DNA from: Oehlia diaphana
Taxonomy: Eukaryota > Glomeromycota > Glomeromycetes > Glomerales > Glomeraceae
Assembly: GCA_003833135.1 (NCBI GenBank)
Contig: QZLH01000446.1
Location: 56,970 to 89,357, forward strand
Direction of reading: 5' to 3'
Length of the DNA: 32,388 nucleotides
Numbering within the stretch: position 1 is the first letter of the stretch; every line of letters starts with the position of its first letter. Made by a program: the position numbers and the translations under genes. The notes under the pieces were generated by a model. That model was not told the origin of the DNA, did no database searches, and worked only from the letters and a program-made list of their open reading frames with translations. This document shows positions 1 through 10,273 of the stretch, piece by piece.

Positions 1-52
1 AAACCAATTTCCAAAAATAGCCTATTACCGAAAACAAATGCTGTAAAAAAAA

Positions 53-131
53 CACCTGCCGCGATCAGGCGCTACCTGCCGCCGCACCTGCCGCACCTGC
101 CCTGCCGTACCTGCCGCCGCACCTGCCGTAA
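53..131. repeat. GC-rich degenerate CCTGCCGC tandem repeat
   Basis: About 80 bases made of imperfect copies of CCTGCCG/CACCTGCCG, ending just before a GCGGCAC segment. It stands out sharply against the surrounding AT-rich DNA. No reading frame or known family is recognised; it may be the edge of a dispersed repeat. Confidence concerns the repeat structure only. Confidence 0.6.
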
Positions 132-327
132 AATGCGGCACACTTTTGTCAAGTACGGCTTGCCATATTTTCTTTTTGTGAAACAAGTATTTTGTTTTGG
201 GATTTATAAAAAAGGAATTTCTTACTTAAATGATCTGATCATCAGCTGACTTCTTGAACGCTTTATTGTTTTGACCTAAATAAAAATAAATTTTGTCAAT
301 CGCTGCTGTGCAACTGTATTACGTTTT

Positions 328-341
328 AAAAGGCGCCTTTT
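328..341. promoter_or_regulatory. Palindrome upstream of kinase gene
   Basis: A perfect 14-base palindrome, AAAAGGCGCCTTTT, sits about 70 bases before the start codon at 412 in otherwise AT-rich DNA. It could be a binding site for a dimeric regulator of the downstream kinase gene, but this is inferred only from its symmetry and position. No TATA box or other core element is clear in 181-411. Confidence 0.25.
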
Positions 342-411
342 TTTTTAAAGAAAAAAAAATCTTTTTTACTCTGTCTAGACATAAAATTGAAGTCACATTT
401 ATTAATCCAAT

Positions 412-2138
412 ATGGAAGAATTTATGCTTACTGATAATATATTTGAACAAATAAAAGATTTTGACCATAAGGACCTAACTGAAGAACAAAGTTTGTTAAT
501 TAATAAGTTAATATTAAATGAAGAATTAAAAAAACGTTATAAAAGAAATGGTTTATGCAAGGAATGTAAGCAGCCTAATACATATTATCAAAGATATTTT
601 ATTAGTTGGTGTATGTCATGTAATGCTAAGAAATTTCAACAAAATTTCAAGAATTGGACTAGTGGAAATCATGAAGTTGATAAGTTTATTCAAAAAACAC
701 AACTTAAGGCTAAAAAACATAGGGAAGTTTTAGAATGGATTGAATATGATAGATTTGAAAATATTGAATACTTGACAAAAGGAGGATTTGGAACTATTTA
801 TAAAGCAATTTGGAAAGATGGATATATAGAAAGTTGGGATTTTGAGAATAATAAATGGTCAAGAGGTAAATATTATTGTAGGAATTATGAGAATTTTCCA
901 GTTGTTTTAAAATGTTTACATAATTCTCAAGATATTACATCCGATTTTTTAAGAGAAGTAAGTTACTTATTTTGTATACAATTTCAAGATATTGTCCTAT
1001 TATAAATTATGTTAAACTATCTATTAATTATTATTATTATGAATTCTTTTTTAGATTGAAACACATATGTTTTTTTCAGAACTTACGGGTACTTGTATAG
1101 CACGGTGTTATGGCATTACTAAAGATCCAGGATCTAGAAATTTTATGATAGTAATGGGATATGCAAAAGATGGTAGTTTAAGACAACATTTAAATAATAG
1201 GTTTAATTCAGCAAAATGGAATGAAAAGTTAAATATTTTACGAGCAATTGCACAAGGCCTTGATAATATTCATAAAAAAGGGTTAATTCATCGTGATTTT
1301 CATTGTGGTAATATATTAAAAGATGACACAGTTACTTTAATTACTGATTTAGGATTATGTCGACCAGCAAATGTAAAATCATCTCAAAATGAATGTAAAG
1401 AACTATATGGAGTATTACCCTATGTAGCACCAGAAGTTTTAAGAGGAAAAGGATACACTCAAGAAAGCGATATTTATAGTTTTGGAATTATTGCATATGA
1501 AGTCTGTACAGGGCTTCCTCCTTATCATGATATTACTCATGATAAATTCTTAGCTATTAGCATTTGTCAAGGACTTAGGCCAAAATCAAATTACAAAATT
1601 CCCCAATTAATTTTGAACATAATTAAACAATGTTGGGATGCTGATCCTTTAAAACGACCTAAAGCAAGTAAATTAAATAGTTTATTAGATTATTTAAATG
1701 ATTCAAGTCGTTTTTTAAGTAGGCGTGACCATGAAATTAATAAGCAAATTGAAGAAGCAGATAAAATTAATGAGAAGTTAACTTCTTCTTCATTATTATA
1801 TACTGGACCTACTCTTTCATATACTACAAACCCTCAAGCAGTTTACACAAGTAGACTTTTAGATTTTAAAAATCTTCCAGAACCAAAAAATGCTATTGAT
1901 AACAAGGATGATGATAACTCATTTGGAGAATATTCAGGTAATTTATTTTGCAAATTCATTTTTTAAATATTTTATTTGATATATATAATTAATTTTTTTA
2001 TATTATAGAATCAATAGAAGCAATCGATTTTACTAAACTAAATCTAGGTACTTATATATTCATTAACCTTTTATATGATTATTTTATTAATAATATTATT
2101 TAATAATTTATTTTTCACTTATAGATAAAAGCAGCTGA
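412..2138 (+). CDS. Protein kinase (TKL/Ser-Thr-like), four exons
   Basis: Predicted 493-residue kinase built from exons 412-957, 1055-1937, 2009-2047 and 2125-2138; all introns are GT-AG and all junctions keep frame (phases 0, 1, 1). The N-terminal region has two Cys pairs (C49/C52, C67/C70) followed by the family signature NWTSGN. The kinase domain shows a glycine-rich loop (KGGFG, about 123-127), the ATP-binding lysine in VVLK (K167), the catalytic loop HRDFHCGN (about 261-268), DLG in place of DFG (about 280-282), APE (about 307-309) and helix-F SDIYSFG. All catalytic residues are present, so it is probably active. The C-terminal tail is short and split by two tiny exons, a layout shared with the kinase-like gene at 16.2-19.1 kb and the pseudogene at 20.4-22.0 kb. 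The start is the first ATG of the open frame. Substrate and pathway are unknown. Confidence 0.85.
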
Positions 2139-2405
2139 ATAAAAGAAAGGAAGGGTATTATTTCTTTATTATTTACTATTTATTTTCTTTAACATTACTA
2201 CAGATGTAAATATTTTATTGGAATGTATTTTTTATGATTAAATAAAGTATTATTATTTCTATAAAATTATATGAAAAATAAATAGAATGAATTGTATGTA
2301 ATATGTTATAAAATTGCAACAAAATAAAAAATTACATTTGTATTTTATGTTAATCTTTAATATTGTAAAGTTATCCAACTCAAAGGGAGGTCAAAAACCT
2401 TATTA

Positions 2406-2444
2406 TGATTTATGACCCGATCTAGATTTTTAGATCATAAATCA
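2406..2444. repeat. Inverted repeat / hairpin
   Basis: TGATTTATG pairs with CATAAATCA and an inner ATCTA pairs with TAGAT, with a CCCG-containing bulge on one arm and a short T-rich loop. It lies about 270 bases past the kinase stop codon, so it could affect 3' end formation or be a transposon relic. No function is shown by sequence. Confidence 0.35.
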
Positions 2445-3144
2445 ATCAACAAATCTTTTAGTTGTGTAAATGTAGTAATATTATAAGAATTATATATTTA
2501 TTGTAAATAGTAAATAAAAAATTTATTAAAATTGTTGGTTTTATATTGAGATATTCTTCTGTCAAATAATGTTTATAAAATTTCTCAAACGAAAAGTTTA
2601 TATAATATTTTGAGCTTTTATATCTTTATGTCTTTATGTAAAAAAAAATAACCTACTATAAATATTCTTAACTTTATATGTAAAGAAAAAAAAATTATTA
2701 TTAAAGATGAAAAAAACGGAATGGAATATATAATATATAGTATATATAACGAAATATTAATAATGATTACATTTATTTAAAAGAGGATGTAACATATATC
2801 CATATGTGGTAAATCGAGATACTACAAATTCAGAAATTGAAAAATATCGTTATAAAATCTAAATCATTAGAAAATGATATAATGAAACGTTGCGAGTATA
2901 TTAACGTTAATTTCCATTGATTTTGTTAATGAAACAAATTGTCAAATAAATTTTTGGTTAAAAATCGAATTTTTCCAATTAGAAACCAACTTTTAAATAC
3001 AATAGAATGATATTTATAAGTAGTTTTTCGTATTAGTATATATTGAATAAAAGATAATTATTTTTGCTTTAATAGTAAACATGTGAGTTAAATAAATTAA
3101 ATACTTTGAAAGTATAAATTTTAATAAAAATAGTGAAGTGTATG
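2445..3144. other. Intergenic AT-rich DNA
   Basis: No coding frame, RNA gene or recognisable repeat was found between the hairpin and the Tc1/mariner element. The stretch is dominated by short A/T runs and TATATA tracts. Confidence 0.6.
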
Positions 3145-3146
3145 TA

Positions 3147-3724
3147 CAATGCGCGAAAAAAATAATTATAATAAAAATTATATGTTAAAAATCTTTTGCA
3201 ATATACATTCATTCAGCAAATAATTTTACCTGGTTACACAGTAAACATATATACATATCGACATTTTTTGTTTACGTGTTCATTTACGATTAGTTATGTA
3301 TTACCCATAGCAAAATGGCTTATGGAATTTTTGCGCAACATCGTACAATTATAGCCACATTATGGGAAAAATGGGTACCCACGACGGCAACGACGCTAAA
3401 ACTTTAACCTCTATTCTACTCCCTACAATATATCACTATGGTGGTAAAAAAAATAATCAATTACTGTAGATATTTTCCAGGATATAATTCGAAAAGAGTG
3501 GGAAGGAATTGAACCGGAGATTTTTATTAATTTAATTAAAAGTATGCCATCAAGATTAGAACAAATAATTAAGGGTAATGGCAGTAAGATAAATTATTAA
3601 TTATGCATAGTCAAACTTTTTCGCAATGTAATAAAGCATATGTGTTTAAATGTTTATGAATTTTCAATAAATATTCATTACACAATAGACAAAATATTAT
3701 TATAATTATTTTTTTCGCGCACTG
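3147..3724 (+). mobile_element. Deleted Tc1/mariner element, 578 bp
   Basis: Terminal inverted repeats of 28 bp (3147-3174 and 3697-3724) match at 27 of 28 positions. They begin CAATGCGCG on the left and CAGTGCGCG on the right, followed by seven A and an AT-rich stretch. Each end is flanked by TA (3145-3146 and 3725-3726), the target duplication of Tc1/mariner transposons. The interior keeps the last 39 codons of a transposase (3481-3600) on the plus strand; the rest of the gene is gone, so the element is non-autonomous. Both the repeats and the TA duplication are read directly from the sequence. Confidence 0.85.
3481..3600 (+). pseudogene. Tc1/mariner transposase C-terminal remnant
   Basis: A 39-codon frame ending in TAA encodes the typical extreme C-terminus of Tc1-like transposases: EWEGIEPE, then LIKSMPSRLEQII and a final GNGSK segment. 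The order (a W-x-x-I-x-P-E motif, then the S-M-P-x-R-x-x-x-I-I helix) is characteristic of the family. The DDE catalytic core is missing, so it cannot act. It ends about 100 bases before the right inverted repeat, as in complete elements. The CAG directly before it could be a splice acceptor or the deletion junction. Confidence 0.75.
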
Positions 3725-3726
3725 TA

Positions 3727-5141
3727 ACTTTACATAATATTTATGAAATTGACTCATGCGATGGTATTAATTTTCAAAGCTATAATAATACTCAAATCAA
3801 CTTGTAATGTAATTCAGTGTTTAAATTAATTTTAATTAAAAAAGTCTAAATTTGGGAAATAATACAATATATTGATAGTACAAAAATGACGACGAAAGGT
3901 TTGTACTTGATGGAAAAAATCTGGTTGATCTGAAATTTCGGATCATCTGAAACTTTAGCACATTTGACTTCCACGATATGAAACTTCAAATATCAACGAT
4001 AAAAAATATCTGCTTGCTTCATTGATAAATAGTTTAACTTTATCCGGTGAGCATATATAAATTTTTTACTATATTGTTAGTTATTTTAAAATCAAAATCA
4101 AAAACACAATTTGTTAAATATTATGTATTACTCAAGATTTTGTAATATAAAACTATATTTTAATAAAGGAATATGTGAGTGGCGAAAATTTACACTTATA
4201 TTTACAAATATTGAAGTGGATCGCAAAATTAGTTATTTTGAGTCAAATCTTTGATGAGTAATTTGGATGAAGAATGTAAACAATTATTTGAATATCCAAA
4301 ATATTTGAAAAAACATAATTATTCTATAATGGATTTCGTAGTTAATAGTTGTTTTGTAAGATACGATCATTCAGGTTTATCAATTTCTCGTAATAAAATA
4401 TGCTAGTTTAAAAAGTTTTAATAGTTTACATAATTTAGATTTGAAAATTGTGAAGGTTTATTATTAAATTAATGTGAGATTTTAAATTTTGCTTCATTTA
4501 AGCTCAAGGAACTATCATTTGCACGCAATAATTTGAGGCGCTGATGATGATCAAATATTTAGGTGCATCATTACATAAATTATTAATTGAAAGTCTGACA
4601 ATTCTTTTATTGATATCATAATATATCAATTTATTGTCCAAATCTTATTTTTTTTTTAATTGATTCCCATTTTGATTTATAAGTGACCATATTTTAAAAA
4701 AAAATTTAAAAACAAGAATATTAAAATTTAATATTATTACTAAATAAATCTGAATTAGTTATAAATTTAACAAAATAATATTATATCTATTAATATTAGT
4801 AAAATTTCTATAATTCTTACGATTTAAGGAATTTGTCATAATAAGTTTAAAATAATTCATTTAAATCATATTATTGAGATAAAAAATTTCTTAAAATTGT
4901 TTTAAATTATATTAAAAGAAGTAATAATATTTTTAAAAAATTCTTGGTATGAAGAAATTAGAAAGAAAATTGAATAATAAAGAATCAAAAATTATTTAAT
5001 AGAATTAAAACTAAAGGAGTTAAATAATGAGAAATTAATATTAAATTGAGAGTTTATAGGGTTAAAATTTAGTTTTAGGTTTGATTTGATTTGTTTACTG
5101 TTTTTTATTTGCTTATAAATAAAGCCAAATAAAACCTGATT
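3727..5141. other. Intergenic AT-rich DNA
   Basis: No gene is supported. There are only short frames, low-complexity A/T runs and no clear inverted or direct repeat between the two TA-flanked elements. Confidence 0.55.
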
Positions 5142-5143
5142 TA

Positions 5144-5688
5144 CAGTGTGTAACGAAAATAATTGTGATTATAAAAAATTCTATGTTTCAATCATTATAT
5201 AATGTAATTAAATGAAATTAAATTAATATGAAATCCTATTAATTATAAAGTTAAATAAATAAAAAAAATATTATAAATTGTTATTTATATTTTACAAAAT
5301 AATTCATATAAATATTTTTTTTAAAAAATTAAAAAAAAATTGTCGAATTTTAATTAACCAGAAGTTTAATTAAATTTAAAAATATCTCAGCAATTAGTGA
5401 TTCAAATTGGATAAAATTTTAATATATTATAAATTAGATATTTTTATATAAGATGTAAAAATTTGGCTTGCTAGTTTAGAGAGATTTTTAAATTTTAAAG
5501 ATTCATAATGCAGATCATTAATAAATGTAGTTCAATATCAACCAGTGATTTAAATTAAGAAAAATTTTCATATATTATAAGTTTTAGATTCATTCTTTAA
5601 AATAAAAAAATTTTTGTTTAATTTATATTACTGATTAATAAGAAAATTAATGAAATATATCAACCACTATTATTTTCGTTACACTCTG
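5144..5688. mobile_element. TA-flanked MITE, 545 bp
   Basis: The left end begins CAGTGTGTAACGAAAATAAT and the right end, read in reverse complement, CAGAGTGTAACGAAAATAAT. About 24 of 27 terminal positions match. Both ends are bordered by TA (5142-5143 and 5689-5690), as expected for a Tc1/mariner-type target duplication. The interior is AT-rich with no coding frame, so this is a miniature non-autonomous element. The terminal sequence resembles that of the 3147-3724 element (CAGTG start, then a GAAAA...ATAAT block), suggesting mobilisation by related transposases. Confidence 0.75.
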
Positions 5689-5964
5689 TAGATGATTAAA
5701 CTCGATTATCGAATAAAAATCGAAACTATAGTGCCAGCCCGAATTACGAAATTATAAATCACGTGACATTGAGTGTTACCGCAGATCTCTGTTTATTCGT
5801 GAAATATTTTAGATGCAAAATCATAAAATTTAATAATCAAAATGATTTATATGTTAAATTTGTGATCATTGGAAATTTTCCTGCCACAAATTTAATGATG
5901 CACAATAGGAGGGGTTTCAGTTTTCAACCTATAGGTTACGGGTTTCACTTATGTGTAAGATTTT

Positions 5965-6170
5965 TAATCCGAAGTGTGGGATACAGTGGTCATCTTGTGG
6001 TTGTTGTGCCATGTTTTGTTACATTTAACCTGGATTTGATCCACCGGTTAGAGTAGGTTGTTATTCATTAGTGATGGTAGTTTAGTAATAGTTTTTGATT
6101 TTTCAGTTCTATGTAATGATCTACGCCAGTTTAGGTTCCTAACTGATAAAAATAAAAATAAAAACTTGTG
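5965..6170 (+). mobile_element. Possible tRNA-derived SINE with A-rich tail
   Basis: A locally more GC-rich segment holds a box-A-like sequence (TGGTCATCTTGTGG, 5987-6000) and, 45 bases later, a box-B-like sequence (GGATTTGATCC, 6032-6042; 8 of 11 positions fit GGTTCGAATCC). It ends in an AATAAAAATAAAA-type tail (about 6145-6164). This order (pol III promoter boxes, unrelated body, simple A-rich tail) fits a SINE. The boxes are degenerate and no target duplication was confirmed, so this is tentative. A 97-codon frame crossing it has no recognisable protein features. Confidence 0.35.
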
Positions 6171-6671
6171 TTAAATTTAATACTCATGTCTGTTATGACT
6201 TTAAAATAGTAAATAATTTATAAAAATCAACAATTATTTATATTATTATATATTTCAATTATTTTGGCATAAAGATTATTGGAAATTTTTTTTACACGAA
6301 TATTTCATACTATTGTATTAGTAGATTATTTCTTCAAATCATTATTATTTTTATCATATAAACCAAGAATTATCAGAATATTAATTATTATACAATATAT
6401 CAACTTATAAATACATAACTAAGATACAGGAAGGACAAAAAGGACAAAAAGGTTATTACAGTATTATTAATAATTATGTGAACTGCATCAATATATCATC
6501 AGCATGAATCAAATTCTACATAATCCTATACTAATAATTATAATAGACATATTTGAATTATACTTTTTATGATAATTCTAACAATTCTAATGCATCTCAA
6601 AATTCTTTCTCTTTAAAAAAATCTTTTGCTCTTTTTAAAAAATCTCTAAATAAGACATACTAATACACAGG

Positions 6672-7127
6672 CAATCGCGATAAATCGGATTGGTTTGTTC
6701 CAGAGAAAATATCCGGTATATCAAGATATCCGACATATCAAAAAACCTTCTTATACCGGATTTTATATGAAAATTATGTTAGGATCCGGTGTATCAAGAT
6801 ATAACAGAAAAATAAAGCTATTTTCAAACTTTGGTTAAAATATTAAAATAAAAAAAGAATGGTAAAATTGTATGTAATATTTATAAAGAATTTTGGTATA
6901 AAATGATCGGTTTTAATACTGGTCAAAATTAACCATTTCAGCTGGAATAAGCATTTTTTTAAAATTACAATAATATAAAGGTATGTTAAAAAGGATACAT
7001 TAACGCCAAATTTGGAAAATTTGATATATCAATATATCAATATTTTTTTTGATATAACTGATAGGGAATCATATCTGACTTACGAAATATCGCAACTTTA
7101 CTAATAAAATCTGGTATATCGTGATTG
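6672..7127. mobile_element. Degenerate inverted-repeat element
   Basis: The left end CAATCGCGATAAATCGGATT matches, with a few mismatches, the reverse complement of the right end (CAATCACGATATACCAGATT). The interior has several variants of CCGGTATATCAAGATAT. No transposase frame is present and a target duplication is not clear, so this is probably an old MITE-like element. Family is not assigned. Confidence 0.35.
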
Positions 7128-7202
7128 TTCTAATATGACATATTTGGTTTCAGGAGAAAAATCCGAAATTTAGCGACTAACATCATGGTAAATTACTTTG
7201 TT

Positions 7203-7304
7203 TTAGGTAAAGATATTCTTATTCAGACATTTGTAGTTGATATTAAGCCTGATAGAACATCATCTTATATCTTAGGAAATCAATTTATGATAGAAAAGAA
7301 ATAA
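7203..7304 (+). pseudogene. Possible retroelement protease fragment
   Basis: A 33-codon frame reads LGKDILIQTFVVDIKPD and then SSYILGNQFMIEKK before a stop; a further stretch in another frame continues with similar character (NINDHLILYEV). The F-V-V-D-x-x-P and I-L-G-N-x-F pattern is like the C-terminal part of retropepsin-type proteases of LTR retrotransposons (ILGxDFL). It is short and broken, so the identification is weak; it could also be a coincidental frame. Confidence 0.25.
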
Positions 7305-8340
7305 TAAATATTAATGATCATCTCATATTATATGAGGTTGCAAATTTCCATTCATCCATTGATGATGAGAATGATTCTAGGAGATGTGTTTTGAAACTTG
7401 AACCCACTTTCTCATATTGCAGAACATCTTAAAACTCAAAAAAATGCACAAATCCATGTTATTATCACTCTTCCTAGTAAGTCTTTCTAATATTTTGCCA
7501 TATACTAAGTTGGTTTATGTCCATTTTTATTGTTTATCTATATTTTTGTCGCTTATGTAATTAACCTTTTTTTTTCATAGTTTTTTTTTAGCAACTGGCT
7601 TTTTAGGCAAAAGGATAAAACTTGATGGTAAGGTTATAATTAATGTTTAATTTATTTATTCTAACTTAATAAAATTACACAAATTACATTATTTCGATCT
7701 TGATCACTAAAAGGCAAAAAAAAAAATAAATTTGTAACTAAAATAAAACATAAAAAATTTCGATTAAGAAAGAAGTTTTGGTATTTTACGGTAAAAACTA
7801 GAAAATACAAAAAAAAAATTACTATTACATAGCCGGTTAGTTGAGGCAACTAAGAGAGTGAAAATGCCCGCGACTAAAATACAATGAATTAATTTAGTAT
7901 TAATCAAGAATAAAAAAATCCTGGAAACATATTAGTTTAAAAGATTGGCTACCGCAGTCATATGTAGTTATGTACATTCTTAACAATTTTAACAATTTTT
8001 TAATTATACAGAGTTTTCGCACACAATTGCAAAAGTATATACAAAAAAAAATAACTTTTATCATGAACCTACATAACTTGGGCAATGGCTAAAGATGCTT
8101 AACAGTCCTGAAAGACTCCGGTCTCAACAGTCCTACACCCTAAAAAGTTGGATTGGACCATATCAGTGTAGGACCGCGGTCTTCTGGTCCTTTATCACGT
8201 GATCCAAGACCGGCAATACCATCGGTGATCGGTCTTTATAAGGACCGACTCCGTGGTCTTTTTCAAGGATCTTTGGTCTTCTTTTATTTCTTTTTTGTAG
8301 GATTGTTAGACGAATTTAGAAATTGGACTTTGAGATTAAG

Positions 8341-8413
8341 GTAAGAGGGAACTAGTGAACTTCTTTTTTTGTTTTGGAACGTAACTAACACTCCTTTCTT
8401 CTTTTCTTCTTAG
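8341..8413 (+). other. Putative intron 1 in repeat-borne transcript
   Basis: It begins GTAAGA after AAG, contains a branch-point-like ACTAAC (8384-8389) and ends in a pyrimidine tract plus TTAG. The exon before it would contain the 63-codon frame starting at 8153, which has no recognisable domain. A real transcript is likely but not proven. Confidence 0.4.
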
Positions 8414-8457
8414 GGATTCCTCCCAACTTCGGCCTTTTGGATATCTGACATGGAATT

Positions 8458-8532
8458 GTAAGTTTAACGGGAAGGGGAGGGATTTTCTAATTGGATACGT
8501 TATTAACATTCCTTTTTGGTTTTTTACTTTAG
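8458..8532 (+). other. Putative intron 2 in repeat-borne transcript
   Basis: It begins GTAAGT, contains ATTAAC (8502-8507) in a context very like that of the preceding intron, and ends TTTAG. It leaves a small exon at 8414-8457. A third branch-point-like copy (CTACTAAC, about 8612-8619) suggests another intron downstream with a less clear donor. Confidence 0.4.
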
Positions 8533-8700
8533 GTACAGCTCCTGGATTTAGAATAGTAGGTTGAGAAGATGTGTGAGAATTGGGAAATTTGTTTCTTTTA
8601 ATTTAGGAACGCTACTAACGTTCCTTTTTATTTTATTTCTTTCTTATACTTGGGCTATTTCCACTAATAAATTTGAATTTAGTTGCTAGTTTTTATTATT

Positions 8701-10273
8701 ATAATAACTATAATATATACAATTAAATAATATATTTTTTTAAAATTTTAAAAAATCGCCTGGGTTTTTTTTCAAATGTCACAGGATGTATAATATATAA
8801 ATATAACTATTATCCATTAATAATTATTAGGTTGCGAGTAATTAATTATTATAATTAGATTAAAAATTTAAAAAGAAAAGAAATAAATTTTTTCAAGATA
8901 GTTTTTAATTAGGATTTTGGATGTCAAGATTTTTTCATTCATTTGGAGAATAAACTTAATTAAAAGTAAACACTAATGTATATAAACGCGTTTAGGAAAT
9001 TGTGGAAAATGTATTTTTATCCGAGATTTATGTTTGTAAAGTCAGATTTACAATATATATTTTTACAAATCATTATCAATCAGATACTGCTAACATATCG
9101 AAAATATGCCGAAACTCTAATAAAGTATATAAAGTGCAAAATTAAATAAAGCGATTTGAATTATAAAATTGGATAGTCTTTCTTATAAGATGCGCACTAA
9201 CAGTTAGTTAAATTACTTTATTTAGTAAATAGATATAAAGACCGGTGCAAGACCATTCTGACTGCGCCACAAAAAAAGACTGTGGTTAGTGTGGTATCCA
9301 GAAAACCACTAGTCCAAAGACCGAGACGGACCAGTAGGACCATTTAACATCTTTAGCAATGACATTTGTATTAAATTCTTTATTTTTGAAATATAAATCA
9401 AATTCTTCTTGATGATGATCTTAAATAATGAAAATCCCTCAAATCTAATTTAAAAAAGACCCTTATTTCCCAATTTTAAAACGTGGTAAAAAATGAATAT
9501 ACATATTTTCTAAAAAATAATCGGCTGCGGCTGAATAATTCAACGGGTATTACTTTTCTTAATACTAAAATTTTTTTTAAAAAAAAAAGTTTTCAAAAAA
9601 ATACAGAAAACTTTATGATTCTCTTCAGCGGTAATTCCCTTTTACAATATAGTCTATATACCTAGCTGAGTTGAGTATAGTTTGATTAAGCAAAACTACG
9701 AACTGTAAAAACTCTGTATTTATTATTCAGTACATGCCTTGAATATTTGACATACTATATAATATATTGAACATGTTGAACCACTTTTAAAAGTGAAACT
9801 CGCTGATTTCTGGTCACATGACCTATGAGTTCCTTACAAATTAACGATTATTCGCTACTTGGTTACACTACATAATTATGGTTATTATAAATTGATAAAT
9901 AATTATAATAATTATAATTAATTTTTTTATCACCATACTATAGAATATAGTAGATTTATATAGTATTTACTAATAAACTATACTCCACGCTTTCTGTAGA
10001 CTCAATTGTGAAAGGTCATACTCATGATTCAGGTATATTAAACTTTAGTAATGAAAAATTGTGCGAGCGGTATACTTCAATGTAAATAAAATAAATGATC
10101 CTAATTATTTAAAGTTATTGCGTTTTCATTGACTTGGTTTTTATATATAATTCCTGTTAAATTGGTATTTTTTTTATTAACAAAATTAAAGGCTACATGC
10201 ATGAAATCTGAATTTCAAGTAGTTGATATTTAATGAAATAATAAATATAAGCCAAAAATCGATTAATTTATAA
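8701..10273. other. Intergenic AT-rich DNA
   Basis: Apart from the right end of the inverted-repeat element (about 9238-9362), nothing can be supported here. The 60-codon frame at 9483-9665 is low-complexity and not credible. No tRNA or structural RNA was seen. Confidence 0.5.

Larger units (their letters stand above)
8088..9362. mobile_element. Element with imperfect inverted ends, ~1.27 kb
   Basis: The left end (8081-8107) and the reverse complement of the right end share GCTAAAGATG, then (C)TTAA, then a GTCCT block. Both ends are also rich in GGTCC/GGACC and CGGTCT motifs (8100-8290 and 9238-9350), making them highly foldable. TTAA sits at both ends, which could be a TTAA target duplication (piggyBac-like), but the symmetry extends outside TTAA, so the true boundary is uncertain. 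The interior holds intron-like units (8341-8700) and AT-rich filler. No transposase is recognised. Confidence 0.4.

Noticed and set aside
5763..6056. 97-codon plus-strand frame
   Set aside because: It runs across a SINE-like segment, has no recognisable domain or paralogue in the window and no supporting splice pattern.
7661..8085. Two small minus-strand frames (62 and 61 codons)
   Set aside because: Low-complexity, Phe/Leu-rich translations typical of AT-rich non-coding DNA.
8414..8450. TTCGGCCTTTTGGATA resembles the 5' part of U2 snRNA
   Set aside because: Only about 13-15 bases match; the branch-pairing region and the rest of U2 are absent.
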